NCBI GenBank assembly: GCA_002471195.1
Contig: DKPN01000018.1
Span: forward strand, 27,763-91,762
Length of the DNA: 64,000 nt
Direction of reading: 5' to 3'
From: Bacteroides sp. UBA7333
GTDB taxonomy: Bacteria > Bacteroidota > Bacteroidia > Bacteroidales > Bacteroidaceae
Position 1 is the stretch's first letter. Every line of letters begins with the position of its first letter. Positions 8,561 to 17,870 of this stretch are shown here, one piece after another. Under the pieces are notes generated by a model. It was not told where the DNA came from, did no database searches, and saw nothing but the letters and a program-made list of their open reading frames with translations. The translations under genes were made by a program, and so were the position numbers.

Positions 8561-9305
8561 TCAAGCCGTCATAGGCCAAATGCATGCCTTGAGGTAGACT
8601 TCGTTCTACCTCGTTGTGCAAGCCCACTTGATGAGACATATGAATAAAATAGGTTTGTTTAGCACCAATACGTTGAGCCACTTCAATGGCTTTATCTAAT
8701 GTTTGATGTGTTGGATGTGGCTCTTTGCGCAGCGCATTGATGAGGAGCACATGAATGCCTTCCAATTCTTTATAATTAGATTCAGGCATCTCAGTCATAT
8801 CGGTGATATAAGCCACATCATCTATCCGATAACCTACAATAGGGGTATTCCCATGCATCACGCGCAAAGGCATAACTTTCATATCACCAATATAAAAAGG
8901 AAGATTCGGCGCTATCAGATGCAACGTCAGTTTGGGTGCACCGGGATAAGTACGATCGACAAAACAGTAGGGCATGCGAATACAAAGGCTTTGCGACACA
9001 TTCGATTCGACAAACACAGGAATCTCACCCAGTCGTGATATCGGTCGCAAATCGTCTAAGCCGCTTACATGGTCGTAATGATCGTGTGTTATCAATACAG
9101 CATCGAGTTTTTCGAAAGGCAATGGTAGCATTTGCGCCCGTAGATCGGGTCCACAATCAATCAATATTCTTTGATGGTGGTTTTCAATCAAAACCGATGA
9201 GCGTAATCGTTTATCTTTCGCATGGGTCGATGTGCATACCTGGCAAGTACATCCTATTTCGGGCACACCTGTCGATGTGCCACTACCTAGAACTCGCAAT
9301 TTCAT
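8541..9305 (-). CDS. MBL-fold metallohydrolase (PhnP-like)
   Basis: The 254-residue cytosolic metallo-beta-lactamase-fold enzyme opens with LRVLGSGTSTGVPEIGC, followed by a CxxC pair (CTCQVC), LIDCGPDLRAQML and the metal-binding motif LITHDHYDHVSGLDDLRP. Further ligands are in VMHGNTP and a C-terminal His (YFIHMSHQVGLH). This resembles PhnP phosphoribosyl cyclic phosphodiesterases and related phosphodiesterases, but there are no phn genes here, so the substrate is unassigned. It lies 16 bases after murB in a probable TDH-lipoprotein-murB-MBL operon, and overlaps the esterase 3' end by 20 bases. Confidence 0.85.
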   Translation of the reverse strand: MKLRVLGSGTSTGVPEIGCTCQVCTSTHAKDKRLRSSVLIENHHQRILIDCGPDLRAQMLPLPFEKLDAVLITHDHYDHVSGLDDLRPISRLGEIPVFVESNVSQSLCIRMPYCFVDRTYPGAPKLTLHLIAPNLPFYIGDMKVMPLRVMHGNTPIVGYRIDDVAYITDMTEMPESNYKELEGIHVLLINALRKEPHPTHQTLDKAIEVAQRIGAKQTYFIHMSHQVGLHNEVERSLPQGMHLAYDGLIIDSLS

Positions 9306-9321
9306 ACTATATAAAAAGTAG

Positions 9322-10323
9322 TTAGATGATATTCACCTCAGGATGAATCTTTATCTTGAATTTATCGAATACTGAAGCCTGAATTGCAGCCGACAAAGCC
9401 ATAATGTCGGCACCCGTTGCTCCACCTTTATTGACTAATACGAGTGCTTGTTTGTCGTAAACGGCCGCTGCACCCATCGACTTGCCTTTCCATCCACATT
9501 TATCAATGAGCCATGCAGCAGGTATTTTAATCTGATCTTCCGATATTTTGTACGACGGAACATCGGCATACATCGCAGAGATCTCTCTATAGTGCGCCAT
9601 CGATATGATGGGGTTCATAAAGAAACTTCCGGCATTGCCTAACTCTTTAGGATTGGGTAGTTTTTGTTCGCGAATGTTGATGATTGCACTTCGAACAGTC
9701 GACAAGGTAAGTTCATCAAAACCATCTAAGTTATCGCGAATGGCACTATACTCTAAATTGAACTTTCGAATTTTACTTAGCTTGAAGGTAACGTATGTTA
9801 CAAACACATTTTTCATTTCAGGCTTTTTAAAAATACTGTTGCGGTAGGAGTATCCACATTCACTATTTAAATAGTTCTTTCGCTCGCCATATATATTCAT
9901 CGTGTCAACCGAAACGATAACATCTTTTACCTCTACACCATATGCACCAATATTTTGTACCGCACTGGCACCTACCTCACCCGGTATTAACGATAGATTT
10001 TCGATACCATACCAATTGCGATTGACACAATATGCCACAAAATGATCCCAATTGATGCCTGCACCGACTTTGAGATAAACATCCTCAACCTCATCTTTTA
10101 ATAATTCAATGTGACCGATGCGCGAATGTAATATCGTACCGGCATAATCTTTAGTAAACAAGATGTTGCTACCTTCGCCTATATGCAGATAAGGCTCTTT
10201 AATTTCGCCGTTTAATATTAAATTATACAATTCATCTTCTGATGAATATTCAACAAACTTATGGGCATTCACATTGATTCCAAAAGTATTGTAATGGATG
10301 AGTGAGAAGTTAGATTGTATCAT
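9322..10323 (-). CDS. murB: UDP-N-acetylmuramate dehydrogenase MurB
   Basis: MurB is the FAD enzyme that reduces UDP-GlcNAc-enolpyruvate to UDP-MurNAc with NADPH in peptidoglycan synthesis. The 333 residues contain the N-terminal HYNTFGINVNAHKFVEYSS, the FAD-binding blocks HIGEGSNILFTKDYAGTIL and IPGEVGASAVQNIGAYGVEV, and the catalytic Ser in LGNAGSFFMNPII, with HPEVNII at the C-terminus. It looks like the E. coli type (type I). It sits between the lipoprotein (16 bases upstream) and the MBL gene (16 bases downstream). Confidence 0.96.
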   Translation of the reverse strand: MIQSNFSLIHYNTFGINVNAHKFVEYSSEDELYNLILNGEIKEPYLHIGEGSNILFTKDYAGTILHSRIGHIELLKDEVEDVYLKVGAGINWDHFVAYCVNRNWYGIENLSLIPGEVGASAVQNIGAYGVEVKDVIVSVDTMNIYGERKNYLNSECGYSYRNSIFKKPEMKNVFVTYVTFKLSKIRKFNLEYSAIRDNLDGFDELTLSTVRSAIINIREQKLPNPKELGNAGSFFMNPIISMAHYREISAMYADVPSYKISEDQIKIPAAWLIDKCGWKGKSMGAAAVYDKQALVLVNKGGATGADIMALSAAIQASVFDKFKIKIHPEVNII

Positions 10324-10339
10324 ATGTTGAGTTTTTATA

Positions 10340-11191
10340 TTATATACTTACATCCTCAAATTTATATAATTTCCACGAACTATTTTTATTGGGACGTTTA
10401 AAATATAATATGTTAGAAAAACCATTTCCTATTCCCTTCAATGCGATTATCTTTTTATTAGAACTATCGTCCATTCGCTGGCCGTAGTTGATATTGGATA
10501 ACTTAATATGAGGCAACTCGGGTTTGAAAGCCAACCATTGATTCAAGTCGAGCGAGGTTTCGATAATCGAAAAATCATCATCAGGATCGGCAGTAACAAA
10601 GAGTAACGGGTTTTGAATACGTGAAATTTGGAAAATACTATCATTGGCAAACTGAGCAAAGAAGTCGATAAAGTTTTCGTCTTTACTGCTTTTAATCGAG
10701 TCGAAGTTCAAAGAGTCGAGTGTCCAAATCTCATTATTTCGACTGAAGAAGTACTTTTTGATGGCTTTTTCTTTTAAATAAATCCATTCAATTTGAACTT
10801 TGGTCAGTGAAGTATCGCCCACAAGATCCATTTCGTTTTCACGATCGAACAATAGGGTGTAATAGTTTTGGGTAGTAAACAACTCATCATGCTCCCATTG
10901 GTCTTCGCTAATGGTAGATTTTACATTGTTTTTAGTATAAGGCAGAGGAAAATGAATGCGTTCGAGTTGTAGCTCTTGATTCGACGCAAAGTTATACATG
11001 AAATCATCAAAAGACTCATCCATATCTTCTGATAGAGAGTCGATGTCAACATCATCTATCGAGATAGAATCGATACTGCTTTGTATCGATTCCACCTCGT
11101 TAGCAAATTCAATGTCATTTGTCTTGGTTTTTCTTTCACCACAGGAAACCAATAGACAAACAAACAAAAATCCTGTGACTAATTTCTTCAT
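10340..11191 (-). CDS. conserved Bacteroidales lipoprotein, unknown function (possibly DUF4348)
   Basis: The 283-residue protein has a lipoprotein signal (KLVTGFLFVCLLVSCGE, lipid-modified Cys about residue 17). A very acidic linker rich in Asp, Ser and Ile follows (about 24-65), then a mixed globular domain with QWEHDELFTTQNYYTLLFD and WIYLKEKAIKKYFF. I think it belongs to DUF4348, from memory. Its start codon overlaps the stop of the threonine dehydrogenase gene (TAATG), so the two are translated from one message. The acidic linker may serve to clear the inner or outer membrane; nothing indicates a reaction. Confidence 0.7.
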   Translation of the reverse strand: MKKLVTGFLFVCLLVSCGERKTKTNDIEFANEVESIQSSIDSISIDDVDIDSLSEDMDESFDDFMYNFASNQELQLERIHFPLPYTKNNVKSTISEDQWEHDELFTTQNYYTLLFDRENEMDLVGDTSLTKVQIEWIYLKEKAIKKYFFSRNNEIWTLDSLNFDSIKSSKDENFIDFFAQFANDSIFQISRIQNPLLFVTADPDDDFSIIETSLDLNQWLAFKPELPHIKLSNINYGQRMDDSSNKKIIALKGIGNGFSNILYFKRPNKNSSWKLYKFEDVSI

Positions 11192-12144
11192 TATTTCAAT
11201 TTAATTCGTAATTTTTCTAGCATATCCTTGGTCATACTATCAAGATCGAATTTAGGATTCCATCCCCACTCATTGCGAGCACAAGTATCATCAAGACTAT
11301 CGGGCCAGCTATTGGCAATACTTTGTTTCAATGGGTCTACATCATATTCCATTTTAAAATCGGGAATATACTTGCAGATCGATTGATAAATCATTTCCGG
11401 ATCAAAGCTCATGGCTGCAATATTAAATGCATTGCGATGAACCAATTTCGCAGGATCTGCCTCCATCAGGTTGATAGCCGCATCCAAAGCATCGGGCATG
11501 TACATCATATCCATAAATGTTCCGGCACCGATAGGACAAACAAATTTTTCGCCTTTAACTGCCGAATAATAAATATCAACAGCATAATCGGTAGTTCCAC
11601 CCCCAGGAGGTGTTACATTCGAGATAATGCCCGGAAAACGAACTGAACGAGTATCAACACCATATTTATTATAATAATAGTCGCTCAAAAGCTCGGTTGT
11701 TACTTTTGATATACCATACATCGTACGAGGTCGTTGTATCGTATCTTGAGGAGTGTTTACATGAGGTGTATCCTGACCAAACGATCCGATTGAGCTAGGA
11801 GTAAAAACCGCACAATTATGTTGGCGGGCTACCTCTAAAACATTCCACAATCCGTCAATACCGATTTTCCATGCTAACAAAGGCTTCGATTCTGCTACAA
11901 CAGATAAAAGGGCTGCAAGGTTGTAAATTGTATCGATTTTATATAATTTTACAACATTTTCTATCATTTGAGCGTCAGTAACATCGACTATTTCACAAGG
12001 ACCACTCTCGCGTAGTTCACTTTTCGGCTCGGCCCCTTTAATATAACCGGCTACTACATTTTCGTTACCATAGCGCTTACGCAATTCAATTGTGAGTTCC
12101 GAACCTATTTGTCCGGTAGCTCCAATTACCAAAATATTTTTCAT
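11191..12144 (-). CDS. SDR-type L-threonine 3-dehydrogenase (NAD-dependent epimerase-like)
   Basis: The 317-residue extended SDR protein has the Rossmann glycine motif VIGATGQIGSEL (about 6-17), the downstream block NLAALLS, the active-site Ser region TPSSIGSFG and the catalytic pair Tyr143/Lys147 in YGISK. In Flavobacterium and some archaea this epimerase-like group oxidises L-threonine to 2-amino-3-ketobutyrate. The divergent neighbour is kbl, which splits that product into glycine and acetyl-CoA, so threonine dehydrogenase is the best call. It heads a minus-strand operon with the lipoprotein and murB. Confidence 0.85.
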   Translation of the reverse strand: MKNILVIGATGQIGSELTIELRKRYGNENVVAGYIKGAEPKSELRESGPCEIVDVTDAQMIENVVKLYKIDTIYNLAALLSVVAESKPLLAWKIGIDGLWNVLEVARQHNCAVFTPSSIGSFGQDTPHVNTPQDTIQRPRTMYGISKVTTELLSDYYYNKYGVDTRSVRFPGIISNVTPPGGGTTDYAVDIYYSAVKGEKFVCPIGAGTFMDMMYMPDALDAAINLMEADPAKLVHRNAFNIAAMSFDPEMIYQSICKYIPDFKMEYDVDPLKQSIANSWPDSLDDTCARNEWGWNPKFDLDSMTKDMLEKLRIKLK

Positions 12145-12284
12145 TTTGCTTAAGTATATATCAGAATCTTATTATAAATGGTATGCAAAGTAAGTACTTT
12201 TTTTCCATTATAATATGAAATAGTTATTGTTTATTTAATGAAAATTGATGTCCTTTGTACTATAATTATAAAACGGGAAAACGC

Positions 12285-13472
12285 ATGTATAGTAAAATGA
12301 AAGATCATCTTTGCAAAACCCTTGCAGAGATTAAAGAAGCGGGACTTTACAAACAAGAACGTCTGATTGAAAGTCCACAAAAAGCAAATATAATAGTAAA
12401 GGGTAAAGAGGTATTAAACTTTTGTGCCAACAACTATTTAGGACTATCAGATAACGCTCGCATTATTGAAGCGGCAAAGAAAGCACTCGATTCAAGAGGT
12501 TATGGTATGTCGTCGGTACGTTTTATTTGCGGTACTCAAGATATACACAAAGTATTGGAGAAAGAGATTGCCGATTATTTTCAAACGGAAGATACCATTC
12601 TTTATGCCGCTTGTTTTGATGCCAACGGAGGTGTGTTCGAACCGTTATTGACAGAAGAGGACGCCATTATTTCGGACTCATTAAATCATGCCTCGATTAT
12701 TGATGGGGTGAGACTTTGCAAGGCAAAACGTTATAGATATGCCAATGCCGATATGGCTGAACTTGAAAAATGTCTTCAAGAAGCACAACAACAACGTTTT
12801 AGAATTATCGTAACCGATGGTGTATTTTCGATGGATGGAAATGTAGCTCCAATGGATCAGATTTGTGATTTGGCCGATAAATATGATGCATTAGTGATGG
12901 TTGACGAATCGCACTCGGCGGGCGTTGTAGGCCCCACCGGACATGGTGTGAGCGAACTGTACAAAACATATGGTCGTGTAGATATATATACAGGCACACT
13001 TGGCAAAGCTTTTGGTGGTGCTTTGGGTGGTTTTACTACCGGCAGAAAAGAGATTATCGATTTATTGCGTCAACGTAGTCGTCCATATCTATTCTCAAAT
13101 TCTTTGGCTCCTTCGATTGTAGGGGCAAGTATCGAAGTATTTAGAATGTTGAAAGAGAGCAACGAACTTCATGATAAGTTGGTAGAGAATGTAAACTACT
13201 TCAGAGATAAAATGCTCGAAGCCGGTTTCGACATCAAACCTACTCAAAGTGCAATCTGTGCCGTAATGCTTTACGACGCAAAACTTTCGCAAGATTATGC
13301 AGCCAAGATGTTAGAAGAAGGTATCTATGTTACAGGTTTCTATTATCCGGTTGTACCAAAAGATCAAGCACGTATCCGTGTTCAAATATCGGCGGGCCAC
13401 AATAAAGCCGATTTAGATAAGTGTATCGAAGCATTTATTAAAGTGGGCAAAGAATTAGAGGTTTTAAAATAA
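12285..13472 (+). CDS. kbl: 2-amino-3-ketobutyrate CoA ligase (glycine C-acetyltransferase)
   Basis: Kbl is a PLP enzyme that cleaves 2-amino-3-ketobutyrate with CoA into glycine and acetyl-CoA. The ATG at 12285 gives 395 residues, matching the family (about 398); an ATG ten codons earlier lies inside the likely promoter region. Motifs: FCANNYLGLSDNARII, the substrate loop SVRFICGTQDIHK, DSLNHASIIDGVRLCKA, VMVDESHSAGVVGPTGHG with the PLP-binding Asp, and the Schiff-base Lys near residue 240 in GTLGKAFGGALGG. It faces the threonine dehydrogenase gene across a 140-base spacer. Confidence 0.95.
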   Translation: MYSKMKDHLCKTLAEIKEAGLYKQERLIESPQKANIIVKGKEVLNFCANNYLGLSDNARIIEAAKKALDSRGYGMSSVRFICGTQDIHKVLEKEIADYFQTEDTILYAACFDANGGVFEPLLTEEDAIISDSLNHASIIDGVRLCKAKRYRYANADMAELEKCLQEAQQQRFRIIVTDGVFSMDGNVAPMDQICDLADKYDALVMVDESHSAGVVGPTGHGVSELYKTYGRVDIYTGTLGKAFGGALGGFTTGRKEIIDLLRQRSRPYLFSNSLAPSIVGASIEVFRMLKESNELHDKLVENVNYFRDKMLEAGFDIKPTQSAICAVMLYDAKLSQDYAAKMLEEGIYVTGFYYPVVPKDQARIRVQISAGHNKADLDKCIEAFIKVGKELEVLK

Positions 13473-13477
13473 CTCGA

Positions 13478-13906
13478 ATGATTATGCAAGAACTTACATT
13501 AACAACACCCGCATTACTTTTTTCGGCTGTATCGCTTATACTATTGGCATACACCAACCGATTTCTTTCGTATGCCCAGTTAGTTCGCCAGCTGAGAGAT
13601 CACTACGTTAAAAATCCCGATGATGAAATAACGAGTGCACAAATAGAGAATCTTAAAAAAAGATTGAATCTGACACGAATGATGCAAGGTTTTGGCATTG
13701 CCAGTCTGTTTTTATGTGTTGTTACTATGTTCTTAATCTATATCAACTTGATTGTAATCTCTGTTTATGTTTTTGGAGCTGCACTTCTTTTATTAATCGT
13801 TTCTCTTGGCGTATCGTTTTGGGAAATCCAAATTTCTACTGAATCGCTTAAAATATATTTAAGTATTATCGAACGAAAAGAGCTGAAAAAAAATAAAATC
13901 CTATAA
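13478..13906 (+). CDS. DUF2721 family membrane protein
   Basis: The 142-residue protein has three hydrophobic segments: an N-terminal one (about 10-27), and two after the charged middle part (about 70-92 and 96-118). The pattern of an N-terminal helix, a conserved R/Q-rich cytosolic stretch (NRFLSYAQLVRQLRDHY), then two helices and a short amphipathic tail (EIQISTESLKIYLSIIE) fits DUF2721. No function is established. It starts five bases after kbl, so it shares that transcript. An ATG two codons later is equally possible. Confidence 0.75.
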   Translation: MIMQELTLTTPALLFSAVSLILLAYTNRFLSYAQLVRQLRDHYVKNPDDEITSAQIENLKKRLNLTRMMQGFGIASLFLCVVTMFLIYINLIVISVYVFGAALLLLIVSLGVSFWEIQISTESLKIYLSIIERKELKKNKIL

Positions 13907-13924
13907 ATAGAGAGTCTTATATAA

Positions 13925-13961
13925 ATACAGCCCCAAATTCAGATTGAACTTGGGGCTGTAT
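13925..13961. terminator. bidirectional terminator between the DUF2721 gene and lysA
   Basis: ATACAGCCCCAA (13925-13936) and TTGGGGCTGTAT (13950-13961) are perfectly complementary with a 13-base loop, followed by TTTCG. It separates two convergent genes and can serve both strands. Confidence 0.8.
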
Positions 13962-13981
13962 TTCGTTATGTATAGCAATGC

Positions 13982-15142
13982 TTATACTAATTCATCGGAA
14001 GTATAACTTCCCGGCAACTCTCTACAGTTATAGCTCGAAGCCATAATTTCGCCATAGGCTCCTGCTGAGCGTAGTGCTATTAAATCGCCACGTTTTACTT
14101 GATTCAAATCAATGGCTTTGCCAAATACATCAGACGATTCACAAATAGGACCTACAATATCGTAAGCCTCAACAGGACCATCCGAAGTAATATTTTCCAT
14201 CTTATGATAGGCTTGATACAAGGCCGGACGAATTAAGTCGGTCATACCGGCATCAAGAATAGCAAACTGCTTCTTCGTGCCTTGCTTTACATAAAGCACT
14301 TTCGATATTAACGAACCACATTGTGCAACTACCGCTCGTCCTAACTCGAAATGCAACGTTTGATGTGGACGCAATTTTAACTGAGTAGCGTAGGTAGCAA
14401 AATAAGCTTTAAAATCGGGTATGGGCTGACGGTTAGGATGATCGTAGTCGATACCAAGACCACCGCCTACATTAATGTGCTTGATAATAATATGGCGCGC
14501 TTCCAGTTTATCTTGCAATTCGTTAACGCGATTGCACAATGCACTAAAATCACCCATATCGAGAATTTGCGAGCCAATATGAAAATGCAAACCAATAAAA
14601 TTGATGTTCTTCATTTCTAAAGCTACATCAATCACATGATCCATATCATCCATACTGATACCAAATTTATTTTCGGCTAAACCGGTAGTAATATGAGCAT
14701 GCGTGTGTGCACCTACATTGGGATTTATACGAAAGGCTACATTTGCTGTTTTTCCTTTAGCAGCAGCCAATTCATTAATTACCTCAAGTTCAGGAATAGA
14801 CTCTACATTGAAACAGAAAATATTATAATCTAATCCTAACTCTATTTCCCAATCGGCCTTACCAACTCCAGCAAATACAATCTTTTGAGCCGGAAAACCA
14901 GCTTTAATAGCGGCACGTATCTCACCTCCACTCACACAGTCTACCCCCATACCGCTTTCGCGAATGATAGTCAATATTTTAGAGTTGGCATTCGCTTTTA
15001 CTGCATAGTGCACTTCAAACGATTCGTATTTGGAAATTTCTTTATTTATACATGATAATGTATCGCGTAGCACCTTTGTGTCGTAATAATAAAAAGGAGT
15101 GCGTAACTCGCGAAATTTATCAATTGGGAATATTCCTTTCAT
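13982..15142 (-). CDS. lysA: diaminopimelate decarboxylase
   Basis: LysA decarboxylates meso-diaminopimelate to L-lysine with PLP. The 386 residues carry the PLP Lys49 in VHYAVKANANSKIL, GVDCVSGGEIRAAIKAGF, FRINPNVGAHTHAHITTG, the HxGSQ loop GLHFHIGSQILD, the phosphate-binding HINVGGGLGIDYDH and the catalytic-Cys region GPICESSDVFGK. It is slightly shorter than E. coli LysA, as usual in Bacteroidetes. It lies downstream of lysC on the same strand but a strong hairpin separates the two, so some transcripts probably end before lysA. Confidence 0.96.
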   Translation of the reverse strand: MKGIFPIDKFRELRTPFYYYDTKVLRDTLSCINKEISKYESFEVHYAVKANANSKILTIIRESGMGVDCVSGGEIRAAIKAGFPAQKIVFAGVGKADWEIELGLDYNIFCFNVESIPELEVINELAAAKGKTANVAFRINPNVGAHTHAHITTGLAENKFGISMDDMDHVIDVALEMKNINFIGLHFHIGSQILDMGDFSALCNRVNELQDKLEARHIIIKHINVGGGLGIDYDHPNRQPIPDFKAYFATYATQLKLRPHQTLHFELGRAVVAQCGSLISKVLYVKQGTKKQFAILDAGMTDLIRPALYQAYHKMENITSDGPVEAYDIVGPICESSDVFGKAIDLNQVKRGDLIALRSAGAYGEIMASSYNCRELPGSYTSDELV

Positions 15143-15171
15143 AAAAAAATAATGTTTAATTGTATTGAATC

Positions 15172-15213
15172 AAAAAAGCGCTTTCATCAACCATCGTGAT
15201 AAAAGCGCTTTTT
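15172..15213 (-). terminator. strong hairpin between lysC and lysA
   Basis: On the minus strand AAAAAGCGCTTT..ATCA pairs with TGAT.AAAGCGCTTTTTT around a short loop, ending in a U-tract. It lies 12 bases after the lysC stop and about 30 bases before the lysA start. Confidence 0.8.
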
Positions 15214-15224
15214 ATATTGGGCTA

Positions 15225-16544
15225 TTATTTGTTTTCGAACAGCGCTTTGCTCAAAGACTGAAGTGCTGATTTCTTATCGCACTCGCGAATTAAGAACGAA
15301 ATGTTATAATTACTACCACCATAAGAGATCATACGAACCGGAATATCTCTCATCGCATCCATCGTTTTAGCTTCGAATCCGATGTTTTCCCATTCTAAGT
15401 CGCCTACAACACATACGATACACATATCTTGGTCGACGGTAACAGTACCATATTTTTTCAAATCATCTAAAATTTCGTTTAGATGTTTTACATTGTCAAT
15501 AGAAACAGACACCCCTACTTCGGATGTACAAATCATATCGATAGATGTTTGATAGCTTTCGAAGATTTCGAATACTTTACGCAAGAAACCATGCGCTAAC
15601 AACATACGACTCGATTTGATTTTGATAACAGTAATGTTATCTTTTGCTGCTACAGCTTTAATTTTTCCTTTTTCAGTATCATTCGAAATCAATGTGCCGG
15701 GAGCTTTCGGATCCATTGTATTCAACAATCTAACAGGAATATTTGCATATTTAGCCGGCTGAATACAAGTAGGATGAAGAATCTTAGCACCGAAATAAGC
15801 CAATTCAGCAGCCTCTTCGAAATGCAATTGACGTACAGGAGTTGTGCCTTCAACGATACGAGGATCGTTATTGTGCATACCATCGATGTCTGTCCAAATT
15901 TCAATTTCAGAGGCATTGATAGCCGCACCAATCAATGAAGCGGTATAATCGCTGCCGCCACGTTGCAAGTTATCAATTTCGCCATATGCATTGCGACAAA
16001 TAAATCCTTGTGTGATAAATATTTCAGCATCAGGATAAAGCTCTAATTGAGCTTCTAACTTTTCTTTGATATAGATAGGATCGGGTTCACCGTTCTTATC
16101 AGTACGCATAAACTCTAAAGCCGGAAGCAAAATCGACTTCACACCGCATTCTTGTAAATAATAGTTTACCATAGCTGTAGAGATCAATTCTCCTTGCGCT
16201 AAAACTACTTTCTCTTCGAATAGAGTAAATAGATCTTTAGTAAACGAGCGTATGTAATCGAAGTGTGATTTAACAACTTCCAAACCTTTCTGTTTAAACT
16301 CATCGGTAGCATAAAGTTCATCAACATGCTGTTTATATTTAGCTTCCAGCTTATTGATAATTTCGTTAGCACCTTCCGGATTCTTCTTATACAGATAGTC
16401 GGAAATTTCAACCAATGTATTTGTTGTTCCTGACATAGCAGATAAAACAACAATTTTTCTATCGCCATCGGTAATCAATTTGGCTACTTCCTTCATCCGC
16501 TGTGCAGAACCTACAGAAGTTCCTCCAAACTTTAAAACTTTCAT
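15225..16544 (-). CDS. lysC: monofunctional aspartate kinase
   Basis: Aspartokinase phosphorylates L-aspartate, the first step to lysine, threonine and methionine. The 439 residues begin with KVLKFGGTSVGSAQRMKEV and include ITQGFICRN, TLQRGGSDYTASLIGAA-like sequence (here NLQRGGSDYTASLIG), IWTDIDGMHNNDPRIV and FEEAAELAYFGAKILHP. About 300-439 are tandem ACT domains (VIKIKSSRMLLAHGFLRKVF; DMCIVCVVGDLEWE), the usual site of feedback inhibition. No homoserine dehydrogenase domain is attached. It is followed by lysA, consistent with a lysine role. Confidence 0.95.
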   Translation of the reverse strand: MKVLKFGGTSVGSAQRMKEVAKLITDGDRKIVVLSAMSGTTNTLVEISDYLYKKNPEGANEIINKLEAKYKQHVDELYATDEFKQKGLEVVKSHFDYIRSFTKDLFTLFEEKVVLAQGELISTAMVNYYLQECGVKSILLPALEFMRTDKNGEPDPIYIKEKLEAQLELYPDAEIFITQGFICRNAYGEIDNLQRGGSDYTASLIGAAINASEIEIWTDIDGMHNNDPRIVEGTTPVRQLHFEEAAELAYFGAKILHPTCIQPAKYANIPVRLLNTMDPKAPGTLISNDTEKGKIKAVAAKDNITVIKIKSSRMLLAHGFLRKVFEIFESYQTSIDMICTSEVGVSVSIDNVKHLNEILDDLKKYGTVTVDQDMCIVCVVGDLEWENIGFEAKTMDAMRDIPVRMISYGGSNYNISFLIRECDKKSALQSLSKALFENK

Positions 16545-16575
16545 TTTCGTTCCTGTGTTAAAAATTAGTATGTAA

Positions 16576-17271
16576 TTAATTTATATCATTTTCATATTCA
16601 TCACTTACATCGTGTAAGCAATGATTTTCGCAGCGATATACTCGCCCCGGATATTCTTGTAATAAATGTAAGTTATGAGTAGTCATAATCACTGACGACC
16701 CCGATTTACAAATATCATGTAGCAACTCTACAATAGCTTTTCCTGTTTCTACATCCAAATTTCCGGTAGGCTCATCGGCCAAAATAATATCGGGCGAGTT
16801 GAGCACTGCACGTGCAATAACAATGCGTTGCTGCTCACCACCTGATAGTTCATTAGGGTATTTATACCCTTTATGGTTCATGCCTACCAACTGTAAAACT
16901 TCTTCGATACGCTCTTTTATGGCTTGTTTATCTTCCCAGCCTGTAGCACGAAGCACAAAGTCGAGATTGTCATAAACTGAACGGTCGGTTAGCAATTGGA
17001 AATCTTGAAAAACAATACCAAGACGTCGACGAAGTTGAGGAATATATTTACGTTTGATGGTAGACATATCATACCCTAAAACTTGTGCATCGCCTGAAGC
17101 GATATCTAGTTCACCATAAATAGTCTTCAACAAGCTACTCTTTCCGGTTCCAACTTTGCCTATCAAATAGACAAATTCTCCTTTATTTAGCTGCAAAGTA
17201 ACTTCGGTCAGCACGCTTAAATCTTGCTGACGAACTTCAACATCCTTATATGTTATCAGTGCTTCTTCCAT
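16576..17271 (-). CDS. FtsE-like ABC transporter ATP-binding protein
   Basis: The 231-residue ABC ATPase has Walker A IGKVGTGKSSLLKTIYG, Q-loop VFQDFQLLTDRSVYDNL, signature LSGGEQQRIVIARAVL, Walker B IILADEPTGNLD and the switch His in MTTHNLHLL. The EPTGNLD wording and the Q-loop sequence are typical of FtsE, which with FtsX regulates cell-wall hydrolysis at division. No ftsX is visible in the window, as FtsX is encoded elsewhere in many Bacteroidetes. It overlaps the hisIE 3' end by 16 bases and so is translated from the histidine transcript. Confidence 0.85.
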   Translation of the reverse strand: MEEALITYKDVEVRQQDLSVLTEVTLQLNKGEFVYLIGKVGTGKSSLLKTIYGELDIASGDAQVLGYDMSTIKRKYIPQLRRRLGIVFQDFQLLTDRSVYDNLDFVLRATGWEDKQAIKERIEEVLQLVGMNHKGYKYPNELSGGEQQRIVIARAVLNSPDIILADEPTGNLDVETGKAIVELLHDICKSGSSVIMTTHNLHLLQEYPGRVYRCENHCLHDVSDEYENDIN

Positions 17272-17870
17272 GTTGCGCTATGACGTTCTTGCAATTCGCG
17301 TGCTAAATCTTCAATGCGATATCCTTTTGAGGTAAGCAATACAATTAAGTGATAAAGCAAATCCGACCCCTCATAGAGTAGTCGGTCATCTGTACCATTA
17401 GTTGCTTCGATGACTGTTTCGACAGCCTCTTCGCCTACCTTTTGCGCTATTTTATTGATTCCCGATTGAAACAAACTTGTAGTATATGATCCTTCAGGCA
17501 TCTCTTGATGACGCTTATCTATAAAATCCTGTAATGCTTTAATAAACATAACAGGTTCTTCATTCTTTTCTCCCCAACAAGTATCTGTACCTGTGTGGCA
17601 AACCGGTCCAACAGGATGCACTTCGATAAGTAGTGTATCGTTATCACAATCGGCTTTTATAGAAACTACATCCAAGAAGTTACCGCTCTCTTCACCTTTT
17701 GTCCAAAGTCTGTTTTTAGTACGACTGAAAAAAGTAACTTTCCCGGTTTCCATTGTTTTGTTGTAAGCTTCTTCATTCATAAAGCCCAACATCAAAACCT
17801 TGCGGGTTTCTTTATCTTGTATGATGGCAGGAATAAGTCCATCCATCTTTTCGAAATTCAAATTCAACAT
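17256..17870 (-). CDS. hisIE: bifunctional phosphoribosyl-AMP cyclohydrolase/phosphoribosyl-ATP pyrophosphohydrolase
   Basis: HisIE catalyses the second and third steps of histidine synthesis. The HisI domain (about 1-105) contains LMLGFMNEEAYNKTMETGKVTF-type sequence, SRTKNRLWTKGEESGNFLDV, the metal-binding DCDNDTLL and the Cys-containing CHTGTDTCW. The HisE domain (about 113-204) contains LFQSGINKIAQKVGEEAVE and DLLYHLIVLL, an all-alpha MazG-like fold. The 204-residue length is normal. It is the last histidine gene of the cluster here, downstream of hisF by a 91-base gap. Confidence 0.96.
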   Translation of the reverse strand: MLNLNFEKMDGLIPAIIQDKETRKVLMLGFMNEEAYNKTMETGKVTFFSRTKNRLWTKGEESGNFLDVVSIKADCDNDTLLIEVHPVGPVCHTGTDTCWGEKNEEPVMFIKALQDFIDKRHQEMPEGSYTTSLFQSGINKIAQKVGEEAVETVIEATNGTDDRLLYEGSDLLYHLIVLLTSKGYRIEDLARELQERHSATWKKH

